In this document: one piece after another, positions 54,501 through 64,000 of the stretch
Layout of the letters: every line of letters begins with the position of its first letter
Position numbering within the stretch: position 1 is the stretch's first letter
Assembly: GCF_000330505.1 (NCBI RefSeq)
Contig: NW_004440309.1
Coordinates: 4,532-68,531, forward strand
Source of the DNA: Entamoeba invadens IP1
Lineage: Eukaryota > Evosea > Mastigamoebida > Endamoebidae
DNA length: 64,000 nucleotides
Reading direction: 5' to 3'
Program-made: the position numbers and the translations under genes
Notes under the pieces: generated by a model
Told to the model about the DNA's origin: nothing
The model's database searches: none
Seen by the model: only the letters and a program-made list of their open reading frames with translations

Positions 54501-55658
54501 ACTCATTACTCGGAAAAGAGTGTGAGGGATGGGTTGTGTGGAATTACTGTCGACACGATGAAGAAGTTTGTCAAAGTGTGCGAACAAAAGGGGCTGAGAA
54601 ATATCTGCGAACCGGGGACCCCAGTGGGCGCCCTTGCTGGTCAGTCCATGGGTGAACCGTCCACACAGATGGTCTTGAAAACGTTCCACTTTGCGGGCGT
54701 TGCCTCGATGAATATTGCACTTGGTGTTCCTCGTATTAAGGAAATTATTAATGCAAGTAAGAAGATCCAAACCCCGATTGTGACAGCAAAGCTTGTCAAC
54801 TCAAAAGATGTGACTTCGGCTCGTATTGTGAAAGGAAGAATTGAAGCGACCAAATTGAAAGAAATAGCGAAGTCGGTGAAGATTGTATTTAAGCCGGCGG
54901 AGGCGTACGTGTCGATCAAACTTGACTTTGAGACGATCAAACAGTTGCAACTTGAATGTAGTGCAGAGAAAGTCCACGACATTTTGTTGAACACGCGGGG
55001 TCTCAAATTGAAAGAGAAACAAGTTTTAGTGAGGAATGTTGATAAGCTGCGAGTGTATGTTGACAAAGTGAACACGTCGCTGTTGTTCTCGTTGAATGCT
55101 TTAAGGAACCAACTTTTGGAAATCATTGTGTGTGGGATAGAAGGCACTGGGAGAGCTGTGATTAACAAGAGCAAAATTGGGTTTGAGTTGTTGGTCGAAG
55201 GCAGTGAGCTGCTGAAAGTGATGGGCGTTGCTGGTGTTATTGGAGAGAGTACCACATGCAATCACATTATGGTTGTCGAGAAAGTGCTTGGGATTGAAGC
55301 TGCGAGGTCGACCATTATCTCAGAAATTAAGAACGTCATGGATGCTTATGGTCTATCGATTGATATCAGACACTTGCTCTTGTTGTCCGATTTGATGACA
55401 TTCAAAGGGGTCATTCTTGGGATCACACGGTACGGCATATCAAAAATGAAAGACTCGGTGTTTACATTCGCTTCATTTGAAAGAACTAACGACCATTTGT
55501 TTGACGCTGCGGTGCACTCCCGACAAAACGACATTGCTGGTGTTTCAGAGAGTATCATTGTTGGAAACCAAGTAGGGTTAGGTACCGGACTTATGTCGAT
55601 TATGTACGACCCACCCAAGCCTATTGTATTCTACAAGAAGTATGACCCACTCTTTTGA
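51513..55658 (+). CDS. RPC1: RNA polymerase III largest subunit
   Basis: 1381 residues, uninterrupted, no intron. The zinc-binding clamp head is at about 85-105 ([20 protein letters not shown]), with further Cys pairs CVCKNCNR and CPHC. The active-site loop [20 protein letters not shown] holds the three catalytic Asp residues near 515. The bridge-helix region [20 protein letters not shown] is near 866. [20 protein letters not shown] and the following GL.[9 protein letters not shown] segment match polymerase III rather than I or II, and there is no heptad-repeat tail. The length is close to the 1400-1460 of other eukaryotes. The enzyme makes tRNA, 5S rRNA and other small RNAs in the nucleus. 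It converges with SMC3; only 75 bp separate their stops. Confidence 0.97.
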   Translation: [1381 protein letters not shown]

Positions 55659-55733
55659 TTGATTTTTTCTTAACTAGTTTTATGTTTTATTCTTTTCTGA
55701 AGAAACAAAGCAACGCAATCAAATCAAATTTGC

Positions 55734-58700
55734 TTAGACATTTGGGGTGAGTTGTTCCGAGCTCTCGGGTTGTTTAGGGGTCTGCAGTGGCGTTTGGAAT
55801 GGCGTCGAAACGGCGCTCCTATTAATTTCGTCTTCCTTTATAACATCGAGTGCATCTTCTTTCGTCACCACTGAAATGGAAGACACCTTATTTTGGTGTT
55901 TGATTTCATACCATTTCTTAGCCGGACCTATTAACTCCGGTCTAAATGTAGTAACAACGTATTGTGCCTCTTTCGACTGTTCGGTGATCAGTTGCGCAAC
56001 GGCTGTTCTATACACATTATCCAAATTGGAATCAATCTCATCAAACAAATAAAAAGGCGCTGGGTCGCACCGTTGAATAGCAAAGATGAGCGACAGCGCA
56101 ACAACCGTTTTTTGACCACCAGAGAGTTGTTGAATCGTTTTCGCGTCGCCTCCAAACGCAGGGAAAATGACTCGCAGGGATATGCCACTGTACACTTCTG
56201 TTTTTTCCTTCCTTTTTTTGATGGGGATTTGTGTCGATTCCGTATTCGTGTTGTTTGTCGCAGTCATCGTTTGCGACTGCGTGAACGCACCAAGTGCGAG
56301 TCGTTCCTTCTCATCTAACTCTTCGATTGGTTTCTTCAACATGACAAGACTTGCTTTGCCAAGGGGGACAAGTTTCGTGAAAATCTCAGAGAACCCTTTC
56401 GACACTCCCTTGAACGTTCTTTCAATCGCTTCTTCCTTTTTCTCGTCCAGTGACTCGATCAAGTCATAGATCGTTTGTTGTGTGTCGACTATCTCATTCT
56501 TCCTATCCATCAAACCCTCCTGTTGTTCAATAAACCCTTTATACTGGTCTCTCGCTTTCTTATTCACATGGCGATACCCTTTCAACTTCTTCATCGTCTC
56601 TTCTAATTGGTCGTCCAAGTCAAGTTCATTCTCGTCAATGATGTCATAGATCTTCCCAATATCCTCCAGACGCTTTTCACACTCCCCTTTCTTCGACTCG
56701 AGAACAGTCCGCTTTTCAAAGAGCCGCGTAAGTTTCTTTTCTCGGTCCATATCCTCCTTCTCTTCTTTACTCTTAGCCACCTCAAGTGCTCTTTCTTTGA
56801 TCTCAAGCTCTCGTTGCTCTTTGACTTTTGTTTCAATCTCCTTCGTGATCTCTTCCAAGTCACTGATGCTCTTCTTGACCATCTGTTTGTACTTTTCAAC
56901 ATCACCCGTATCTCCACCGCCTTTAATGCCATTCATTCTCTTTTCAATTTCACTAATTTTCTGCAGCACTTGGAATTGATACTCATTTCTAAGTACTTGT
57001 CGTCGGTTCTCAATTTCAGTGCGCTTCTTTTCTAACTCCAAGACTTCATTCGTCTTCTCTTTTAAGTCGGTTTTGGCTTCTTCTATCGTGTTTCTATCAA
57101 CAGTACTCTTCTCCTTCATCTCTTGTTCAAGTAGAAGTATCTTTTGCGAATTCATCGATATCATCTTGTCGGCATCTTCAACACTTTTCTCTTTCTGTCG
57201 AATAGCCTCTCGCACCCGATCAGCCTTCTTCATTTCAATCATTCTCTCCATCCGTTGTCGTTCATACAATACTTCCTCTTCAGCCATCGCCGTACTCATC
57301 TTTTCCATCTCCGTTAACACTTCATTTTGTTGCTTTTCAATCAATTTCTTTTCATTCTCCGTTCCCAAAAAGTCCTTTTCTAATTCAATCATTTTGACCT
57401 TGGTCTCCGCAATAAGACGAAGGACCATGAGTGACCCTTCACCTTGATACCCACCAGTTACTACTCCTTTCCCACTTAACACATCCCCGTCTATCGTTAC
57501 ACATCGATTCTTGTGCTCTTTTTGATACTCCATAGCCTCCTCAGCGGTGTTACAGAGTATCGCATTACCAAACACAAACTGCACACCCTTTCGAATTTCA
57601 TCAGAAAACTCCAGTTCTTTGATTATAAGTCGTTTGTTCGTCTCATTCTCAGAACCCTCCCCATTTTCAGAACGACTGGAATTCTCCATCTCGTCTTTGT
57701 CCCTCACTTGGTTCAGTGGGATGAACGACATCCGTCCAATTTTCTTCTCATCCAACACTTCGATCAATTTCATCGCAGTCTCGTCCGTATCCACAAGACA
57801 GTAAAACAGCCCATTCCCTCCAATTGCCTCAACTGCAGTGTACAATTCATCTTTGCATGTAATGTTCTCGGCAACCATCCCAAAGTACTTTGTAGTACTT
57901 TCATTCATGCGTTTCTCGTCGGCGTAGTTCTTCAAAAACTCGGCGATTGTGATCTGCTTCTTGATTCGACTGCTTTCAGCTCGTTTATAAAGGTTGAACA
58001 AGTCTTTTGTCATTGTCTGTCGTGTGTTTTCAAAGGTCACGATCTTCGAGTCGACAAGTCTCTTTTTCACAGTCAAATCGTCTTTTCTCTTCCTCAATTC
58101 GTCCATCTTCCGTTTGACTACAAAGACTCCTTGTATTTCCTTTTGGCTTTGTGTCATGTTTGTTGTTTTTAATTCCACAATTTCTTGTTTCATCTTCTTC
58201 ATCTCCTCTTCTTTGTTTGTCACAAATTTTTGGAGCTCGTCGATTTCATTTTGAATTGCGTTCTTGTACTCTTCATCACTCGAGTACTTTGCTTTCCTCC
58301 CAATTTTGTTGTAAAACTCGTCGACAAGCGCTTGAGCTTTTGACATGTTTCTTTGTTTTTCAAGTAGTGTGTCATTCAAGTCCTTTTCCTCCGCATTGAT
58401 GCCAGAAATCTTTCCTTTCAAGTCTTCTGCTCTTTGTTTTTGGTGATTCAACTCATTTTGAAGGGCAGTTAACTCCTTTCCGCATCGAACAAGTTCATCA
58501 GCTTCTTCTTTCATCTTTGCCGCATCTTCTGCTTGAGAAGACATGATTGTCCTCTTTTGTTCTAATATAGAAACTTCTTCAGTTAACGCCTCTCGTGCTC
58601 GTTTCACTTCGCGGAGTTCGCCTTCTCTGTCCCCCTCCATTTTTCGTTGTTGTTTCTTTCTGTCGTTTTCATTCTTCTCTAATTCGGTGTTTAATGAGTT

Positions 58701-59453
58701 GATCTTTTTCACGACTAATGCTCGCTCAATGCCTTTCCGCTGTTTATCCAACTTCTCGTATTCATCGAGTTCTTGTTGCTCGTCTTTGAGTTCGGTTAGT
58801 CTCTCCTTGATGTAATTCATGACTTCCTCAATCTGATCTATTTTGTTGGCGTTCTCTTTTAACATGCTAAAACTCTCTTCACGTCTCTCATCGTACACAC
58901 GAGTACCTGCTATTTCTCGAAGTAAATCAAGGCGTTCGGAGTCTTTCATCATCGCAAGGGAATTCACGCGATTCTGCTGCACTATGTAATATGGATTCGA
59001 ACGACTAAACCCAGCACTCTCTAGAAGATTCATAACTTCTTCCTTCTTCACCTTTTTGTCATTAAGAAAGTACTCATCTTTCTGAAGACCAATACACCGC
59101 TTCACTGATACTTCATCCTTTTCGACCATAAAGCGACGATCGCTATTATCAAAAATGACTTCAACGTACGCGGAAACTACACTCTCCCCACTCCCTTCGT
59201 GAAGCAAAAATTGTCGATCGCCAGCACGAAGGTTCCCAAACTTTTCGTCACAAAGGACAAACCGGATTGCGTCGTAAAAGTTCGATTTGCCGGAACCGTT
59301 CTTGCCAACTGGATTATTAATAATTGATAAGTATTACATAACTCATGGAAATAACAAACCAACTATATTATAATGGGGATCAAAGTCGTCAAAGTCAAGT
59401 TGTTCTTGGTAACTCTTGAATCCCTTTAAAAGGATTTTCTTAATAAACACCAT
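55734..59453 (-). CDS. SMC3: Cohesin subunit SMC3
   Basis: Exon 1 is 59453-59360 (31 codons plus one base) and exon 2 is 59308-55734. The 51-bp intron starts GTTTGT and ends CCAG, and the split Val codon completes NIVVGKNGSGKSNF, the Walker A. The product is 1222 residues, the family length. The SMC3-specific stretch NPYYIVQQNRVNSLAMMKDS then LREIAGTRVYDERREES follows. Long coiled-coil arms flank a hinge at about 510-660. The C-terminal ATPase half carries LSGGQKTVVALSLIFA near 1089 and FYLFDEIDSNLD. With SMC1 and a kleisin it forms the cohesin ring that holds sister chromatids. The KxK acetylation site of other SMC3 proteins should lie in the segment after Walker A. Confidence 0.96.
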
Positions 59454-60139
59454 GCTCCCTTATATTTTTAAGTTGAGTTTTTCTTTCTTTTTCTCGTTCA
59501 AAAAAGAGAAAAAAATGAAGATTGTGAAAGAATCAAAAAATCTTGTTTTTCGGGATATAAAAATGTTTTTATTATTGTTTTTCCACTTTTTTTGAAATGA
59601 TTTTTTTTTGTCAAATAAAAACTATTTATAAAAAAAACATTTCATTCATTATGAAATTAATAATAATTGTTGATTAATTAATATTAATAAAAAGAAAGGA
59701 AGTCCTTTATAATAATTATTATAAAAATAAAAATAATAAAAGTATTATTATTGTTTAAAATATAGTTTTTATTTAATTTAATTTTTAATAATAATTTAGT
59801 TTTATTTTAAAAAATAATAAATAACAAAAATTGTAAATTAATTATAATAAATAATATAATTTTAATATAATTATTACTATCAAATTATTTTTGGCTTTCC
59901 AAAACAATCAAAATGTTTTTAATAATTGCGAAATTGTTACGTTTTTGTCAATTTTGCTTGTAGAAATATTATTCATATTATTAAAAATAAAAATAAACCA
60001 AACAATTTAATTATAAAATTTAAAAAATTTTGAGAAATCAAAAATTCTCGTCACTCTTAAACAATAACGTTTAATAAAAATAATAATTAATAAAAGTAAC
60101 TATGAAGAAGGCGAGACAATGTGTCAAGCTATAAACACT
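59454..60139. other. Intergenic, upstream of SMC3
   Basis: AT-rich region between SMC3 and the small coiled-coil gene; nothing recognised. Confidence 0.5.
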
Positions 60140-60511
60140 TCAATTTTCCTTGAGGAGCAAGTTTCTCTTTTTTGATCTGATGGATTTTTGAACAACAACA
60201 TTTTTTTGGAGTCGAAGAAGGTGTTTCTGTTTTTGTTTAAGAATGGCTTGTAAGTAACAGAGTCTGTTAACAGACTGTTCGTACGTTTGTGAACCAGAAG
60301 TGTCTTGGTCCAAATTTTGAGAGATGTCTAACACTTCCCGTTGGATCGAAGAGATTTGATTTGCCAATTCACTCTGCCGATATCGTCTTCCAGTCAGTAG
60401 AGTGAGTTCACTACTGACTGGACTTTTCCTGATAAGAGTGTTTGGCGTCATGTAGAGAGAGTCGATTTGTTGGTAGTTCTTAGGACTGACTGGCGTGAAC
60501 GCCGACATCAT
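60140..60511 (-). CDS. Small coiled-coil hypothetical protein
   Basis: 123 residues starting at the ATG-ATG pair at 60511. The N-terminal half has TP and SP sites (FTPVSPKNYQQ, MTPNTLIRKSPVSS), possible CDK targets. Residues about 50-110 form a coil (ELANQISSIQREVLDISQNL, then NRLCYLQAILKQKQKHLLRL). The C-terminus is basic (RSKKRNLLLKEN). The frame is open upstream to 60601 without added conserved sequence, so the shorter start is preferred. No family recognised. Confidence 0.65.
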   Translation of the reverse strand: MMSAFTPVSPKNYQQIDSLYMTPNTLIRKSPVSSELTLLTGRRYRQSELANQISSIQREVLDISQNLDQDTSGSQTYEQSVNRLCYLQAILKQKQKHLLRLQKNVVVQKSIRSKKRNLLLKEN

Positions 60512-61243
60512 AATTACTTTGAAGATCTCAAGTTCGTTTTTATAGGAAAGTGAACCTCGAAATGTTGAAAACCAAAAAAAAATTTCATTACTTTTTTTCA
60601 TATTGAAATTATGAATTTCATTGTTTTTTTTCGTTTTTTTACTATAGTGCCCACTCCTCTGGACATTGTATGGCTGATCAATGGGGGGTATCTCTCAAAT
60701 ATTTTGGTAATTATTTAATGAAGGCTTCCATCACAATCTTTTCTTTCTTTTTCGTTTTTTTTCTTGGTTTTTTCTATTCCTGCAAAAAATTCCGTACCAA
60801 GAAGCATTTCGAATTATTTTGAGCAAATCTTTTTTTAAAGTGTTTTTTTATTTTTTTTTCATTGTTTTTCCGTACAACTTTCATCCCGTTTTGGCACATC
60901 TTCGGGGATTAAATTATTGTTCACAAATTATTCGAATTATTACTATTAATATAAATCAAATTTCGGGATTATTTGGAATATATATTTTTATAAACTAAAA
61001 AAAAGAAAACAAATATTTTGAGTTCATTTACAATTTTAGTTCGCTTTATTATATGGTGGATTATCCCGTACATCACACTAAAATGTAAATAATATTCTAA
61101 ATATAATCAAAAAAACAAAAAAGTAAAACATCATAAAATTATTTTAATTTAGATTTCAAGAATAATAAAAAATAATAAATATTGTATGGTAATTCTGCCT
61201 TATGTGAAACTTTGCCTTATGAAAGACTAATATTTATAAATAT
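60512..61243. other. Intergenic, no gene seen
   Basis: T-rich then AT-rich spacer; nothing recognised. Confidence 0.5.
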
Positions 61244-61466
61244 TACAGTACGGAAAATGAACCTTAGCCCGGGAAATGTACTTTAGCCCAAAGAAATTAC
61301 TATATTTTTCTTTAAAAACACGGGTTTTTACTAAAAAAACAAATATTTTAGAACATTGACTTTTATTTAGGTATAGTTTATTATTTTAATATAACAATAG
61401 AAATAAATTGGTTTTTCTTTGGGCTAAGGTTAATTTCCTGGGCTAAGATTTAATGACCCAACTGTA
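61244..61466. mobile_element. 219-bp pogo-type MITE with TA flanks
   Basis: The left end at 61246 begins CAGTACGGAAAATGAACCTTAG after a TA. The right end at 61464, read in reverse, begins CAGTTGGGTCATTAAATCTT, also next to TA. Both ends carry two TTAGCCC units, and the innermost TTTAGCCCAAAGAAA / TTTCTTTGGGCTAAG blocks match closely. CAG ends, TA flanks and no coding capacity fit a miniature non-autonomous pogo-like element. Confidence 0.7.
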
Positions 61467-62940
61467 GTTAATATTTAATAAATTAAAAATATTTTAATAA
61501 ATATAAACTGAAATGTATTGTAATGTTTTTAGTTGTAATTTTTTTATATCAAACTATAAAATAATTTACTTTAATTATAAATTAACTATAATATTTTTGC
61601 TTTAGGCAGAGTGACCAAACCATCATCAAAAACTTATTTAACTTTTCTATTATTTATTTATTTATTATAGTTTAATCTTTATCATTGTGTAATTTAAACT
61701 TTAACATTAATAAAACTAAAAACATTAATTTTACATTTACACTTGATATTGAGTTTCATAAAAAATTGTTTTTTAATACCGGCACACTATGACGGGGGTA
61801 ATTCTAATGAAAAAATATTTTAATTTTTTTTCATTTTTATTTTTTATTGTTTTTTAAATTGAAAAAATGACAAATAAAATTATAATGACAATCTAACTGT
61901 ATGATATAGCAGGGTGTCCCAAAATAAGCTATTGAGCCCAAAACTGCGGATTTTTATATGAAAAAACTTGTTTTTAATTTTGTTAATGTAAAGAGGCGGG
62001 AAAAAATACCCAAAGAAAATTTTTTTAATGAAAAAAAATATTTCCCGTTTTTTGCGGGTTGGTTGATTTAAAAATATTTGGCAGAAAAAAAATAATGGAA
62101 AATGCAAAAGAAAAAAAAATAAAATTAGAATTGGAATAAAAAACAAAGAGGAAAAAAGATCAATTTAATTAAAAAAGATTAAAGACTTTTTAAAAAATAA
62201 ATGTCAAATAAAAAATGAAATGTGTAAAATATAGAAAAATACTTTTTTAAAAGAACAACTTATTTAATGATATCATACCAAAAAACAAACATCGTTATTT
62301 GTGATCAAAAATCAATTCCACACTAATATGTCTTATCAAATATCATGATGTTTATTACAGACAATTAAGATCGTAAAACAACAAATTTTTTACTCTGTTT
62401 TTTAATGGTAACAATTGTTTTGTTTTTTTAAAATAAAGAATTTTCTTTTCAGTTTAAGAACATGTACATATTTGACAAACTTTATTCAATTTGTTTATTT
62501 AATTAAAGTTTGTCTTCTATTTATTGGATAATATGGTGTTGATAATTGTTATAAGTTACAAACAAAGATATTTTCCTTTAAATAATGCATTATTTCAAAA
62601 TATATTTTTGTAATCATATTAAATTAGAAAATATTTTACATATAAAAATATTGATTTAATTTTTAATCACCATTCGTTGATACAGAAACAAATGAACATA
62701 TGATGAATTGTAGAATTAGGTTTTTTTCGAAACTTTGTCATATAAAAATATTAAAAAAATACCAACCTTTGATATACTTTGTTTTGATTATTACCACACT
62801 TTTTTTTAATTAAAAACTCATTAAGTAACACAAATTATTAACAATAATTGTTTAAACAAATTCATTATTTTTATTTAAATCCAAATACATTTGAAAACGA
62901 GTATTCATGTATAAAAATTTAATAATAAAGAGCACCACAA
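61467..62940. other. Intergenic, no gene seen
   Basis: AT-rich spacer. GCAGGGTGTCCCAAAATAAG at 61909-61928 is like a mariner terminal sequence but has no partner in view. The 88-codon frame at 61880-62146 is Phe/Ile/Lys low-complexity sequence. Confidence 0.45.
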
Positions 62941-63140
62941 AATTGTAGTACATTAGAAAATAGTCGTACAAGTTGTTTTATATTATTTTTCTTTATAAAG
63001 TCGGGTTATTATTTTTTCAAAACCCAATTTTTTTCCTGATTGTTTAGTCAAATTCTATAAGTGAAAAAACAATCCAGATTTTTTAGTTTGTTTGATACTA
63101 AAATCACAAGTGTACGACTATTTTCTTGCTGTACGACTTT
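62941..63140. mobile_element. 200-bp inverted-repeat element, MITE-like
   Basis: The left arm (62945-62973) reads GTAGTACATTAGAAAATAGT then CGTACAAG. The right arm (63109-63140) is its reverse complement with one indel: TGTACGACTATTTTCTTGCT then GTACGAC. About 26 of 30 positions agree. The 135-bp centre is AT-rich with a smaller hairpin (CGGGTTATT / AACCCAA). No coding capacity and no clear target duplication. Confidence 0.5.
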
Positions 63141-64000
63141 TTTCTGTTGGTCTTTAATTTATAAATGTTGTGATATGTTATTTAAAAATGATTACACACA
63201 AAAAAATATTATCTATTAAAATCACACTTGTGTTTATCAAGTGATTTAATATTAACACTTTCATAATTATCAATATGTAAAACATATATAAACATTTCCT
63301 AATGATAGTTGAAAATCATTCAAAAAATAATCATTATAATTTTATTACAACAAAAATTAAACAATTGATTTTATCATCAATCTTCAATTTTAAGATTGGA
63401 TGATTAAATATCAAAACTTTTTAATATTTTCATGTGTAAACAAGTAATTTAAGACCGGAACATAAAATACCACACAATTAATTTAGATCATTAAAACAGA
63501 CAATTTTTTGAGTTGAAAACAATATATTTGTTTATGTTCAGTATATTGTATCATATATAATAATAATTATTATGTGTAATAATATTTTTATAAAATTTAG
63601 AAACGAAGACTTTAAACAAAAATGACAAAAAAACAATAATTTTTGGTTTTCTTAATTGATTTTAAAAATTGCTTTTTAATTATACACATTTTATTTATTA
63701 ATTGATTGTGTTTTTAATCATTTTTAAAACATACAGTTAAAACAATATTGACAATAAACAGAGAATTATTTTTGTTGAGTAGAATTAAACAACAATTTAA
63801 CTAAAATCATTAATTAGATAAATAATATTATTGAAAAAGATATAAGACAGAATTAAAAGATAATAACATAATTTTTCAGAGTATTGTTCTTAAAACGTTA
63901 TTTGAATAACACACAAAAAACAAAAGAGCGATATTTGAAAAATCTTTATATTATTTAATGAAAATTGTTTATGTTCTGTTTTTACAAATAAAATTTATCA
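63141..64000. other. Intergenic, no gene seen
   Basis: AT-rich to the window end; nothing recognised. Confidence 0.5.

Noticed and set aside
59177..59362. Separate 61-codon frame upstream of SMC3
   Set aside because: It is the intron plus out-of-frame exon sequence of SMC3; splicing at 59359/59309 explains the region.
61185..61615. Outer inverted repeat (TCTGCCTTA at about 61196 and TTTAGGCAGAG at about 61605) around the 219-bp MITE
   Set aside because: Only about 9-10 bp agree, too short to claim a nested element in AT-rich sequence.
61909..61928. Mariner-like terminal sequence GCAGGGTGTCCCAAAATAAG
   Set aside because: No inverted partner within the window and no transposase nearby, so a single match is not enough to call an element.

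Overview
The window looks like a piece of an Entamoeba nuclear chromosome, most likely E. invadens or a close relative. Intergenic DNA is extremely AT-rich and coding DNA moderately so. Genes are short and mostly intronless. Where introns occur they are 41-141 bp, open with GTTTGT and close with TAG or CAG. One AATGAACT (GAAC-type) promoter element sits just upstream of a start codon. The standard genetic code fits every conserved gene. The species name is inference; no search was run.

Positions 1 to about 23,300 are accessory DNA. This stretch holds decayed genes and DNA-transposon remains: a TLDc pseudogene, a large repeat-type pseudogene with stops and a frameshift, three families of terminal-inverted-repeat elements flanked by TA or near-TA, a Tigger/pogo-like transposase relic, and a 4.1 kb pogo-like element with both ends, a DDD transposase and a Ulp1/C48-like peptidase reading frame. 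A GC-rich patch at 2492-2640 folds like 5S rRNA. The only convincing intact gene here is a secreted glycosidase-like protein (13451-15418). A 100-N assembly gap lies at 21683-21782.

Positions about 23,350 to 60,520 are a gene-dense core. In order: an MRP-type ABC transporter broken by one frameshift at its H-loop; a small PH-like protein; a secreted single-domain thioredoxin/PDI-like protein; an ankyrin protein; presenilin; an Entamoeba-type hypothetical protein; an alpha-kinase with two SH3 domains; a coiled-coil/NHL propeller protein; a hypothetical protein; a sirtuin with a spliced C-terminal membrane-anchor exon; a hypothetical protein; a TLDc protein; an SLC35F6-like transporter; a TMC-like channel; a hypothetical protein; a PP2C-like phosphatase; a hypothetical protein; RNA polymerase III largest subunit; cohesin SMC3; and a small coiled-coil protein. 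They do not form a pathway. Several are adjacent housekeeping genes packed convergently, for example RPC1 and SMC3, 75 bp apart.

Positions 60,520 to 64,000 are noncoding and carry two short inverted-repeat elements. Exon joins I rebuilt by hand are those of thioredoxin, ankyrin, presenilin, 32971-33815, sirtuin, TMC and SMC3. Each restores a conserved motif or an open frame, but none has been tested against transcripts.
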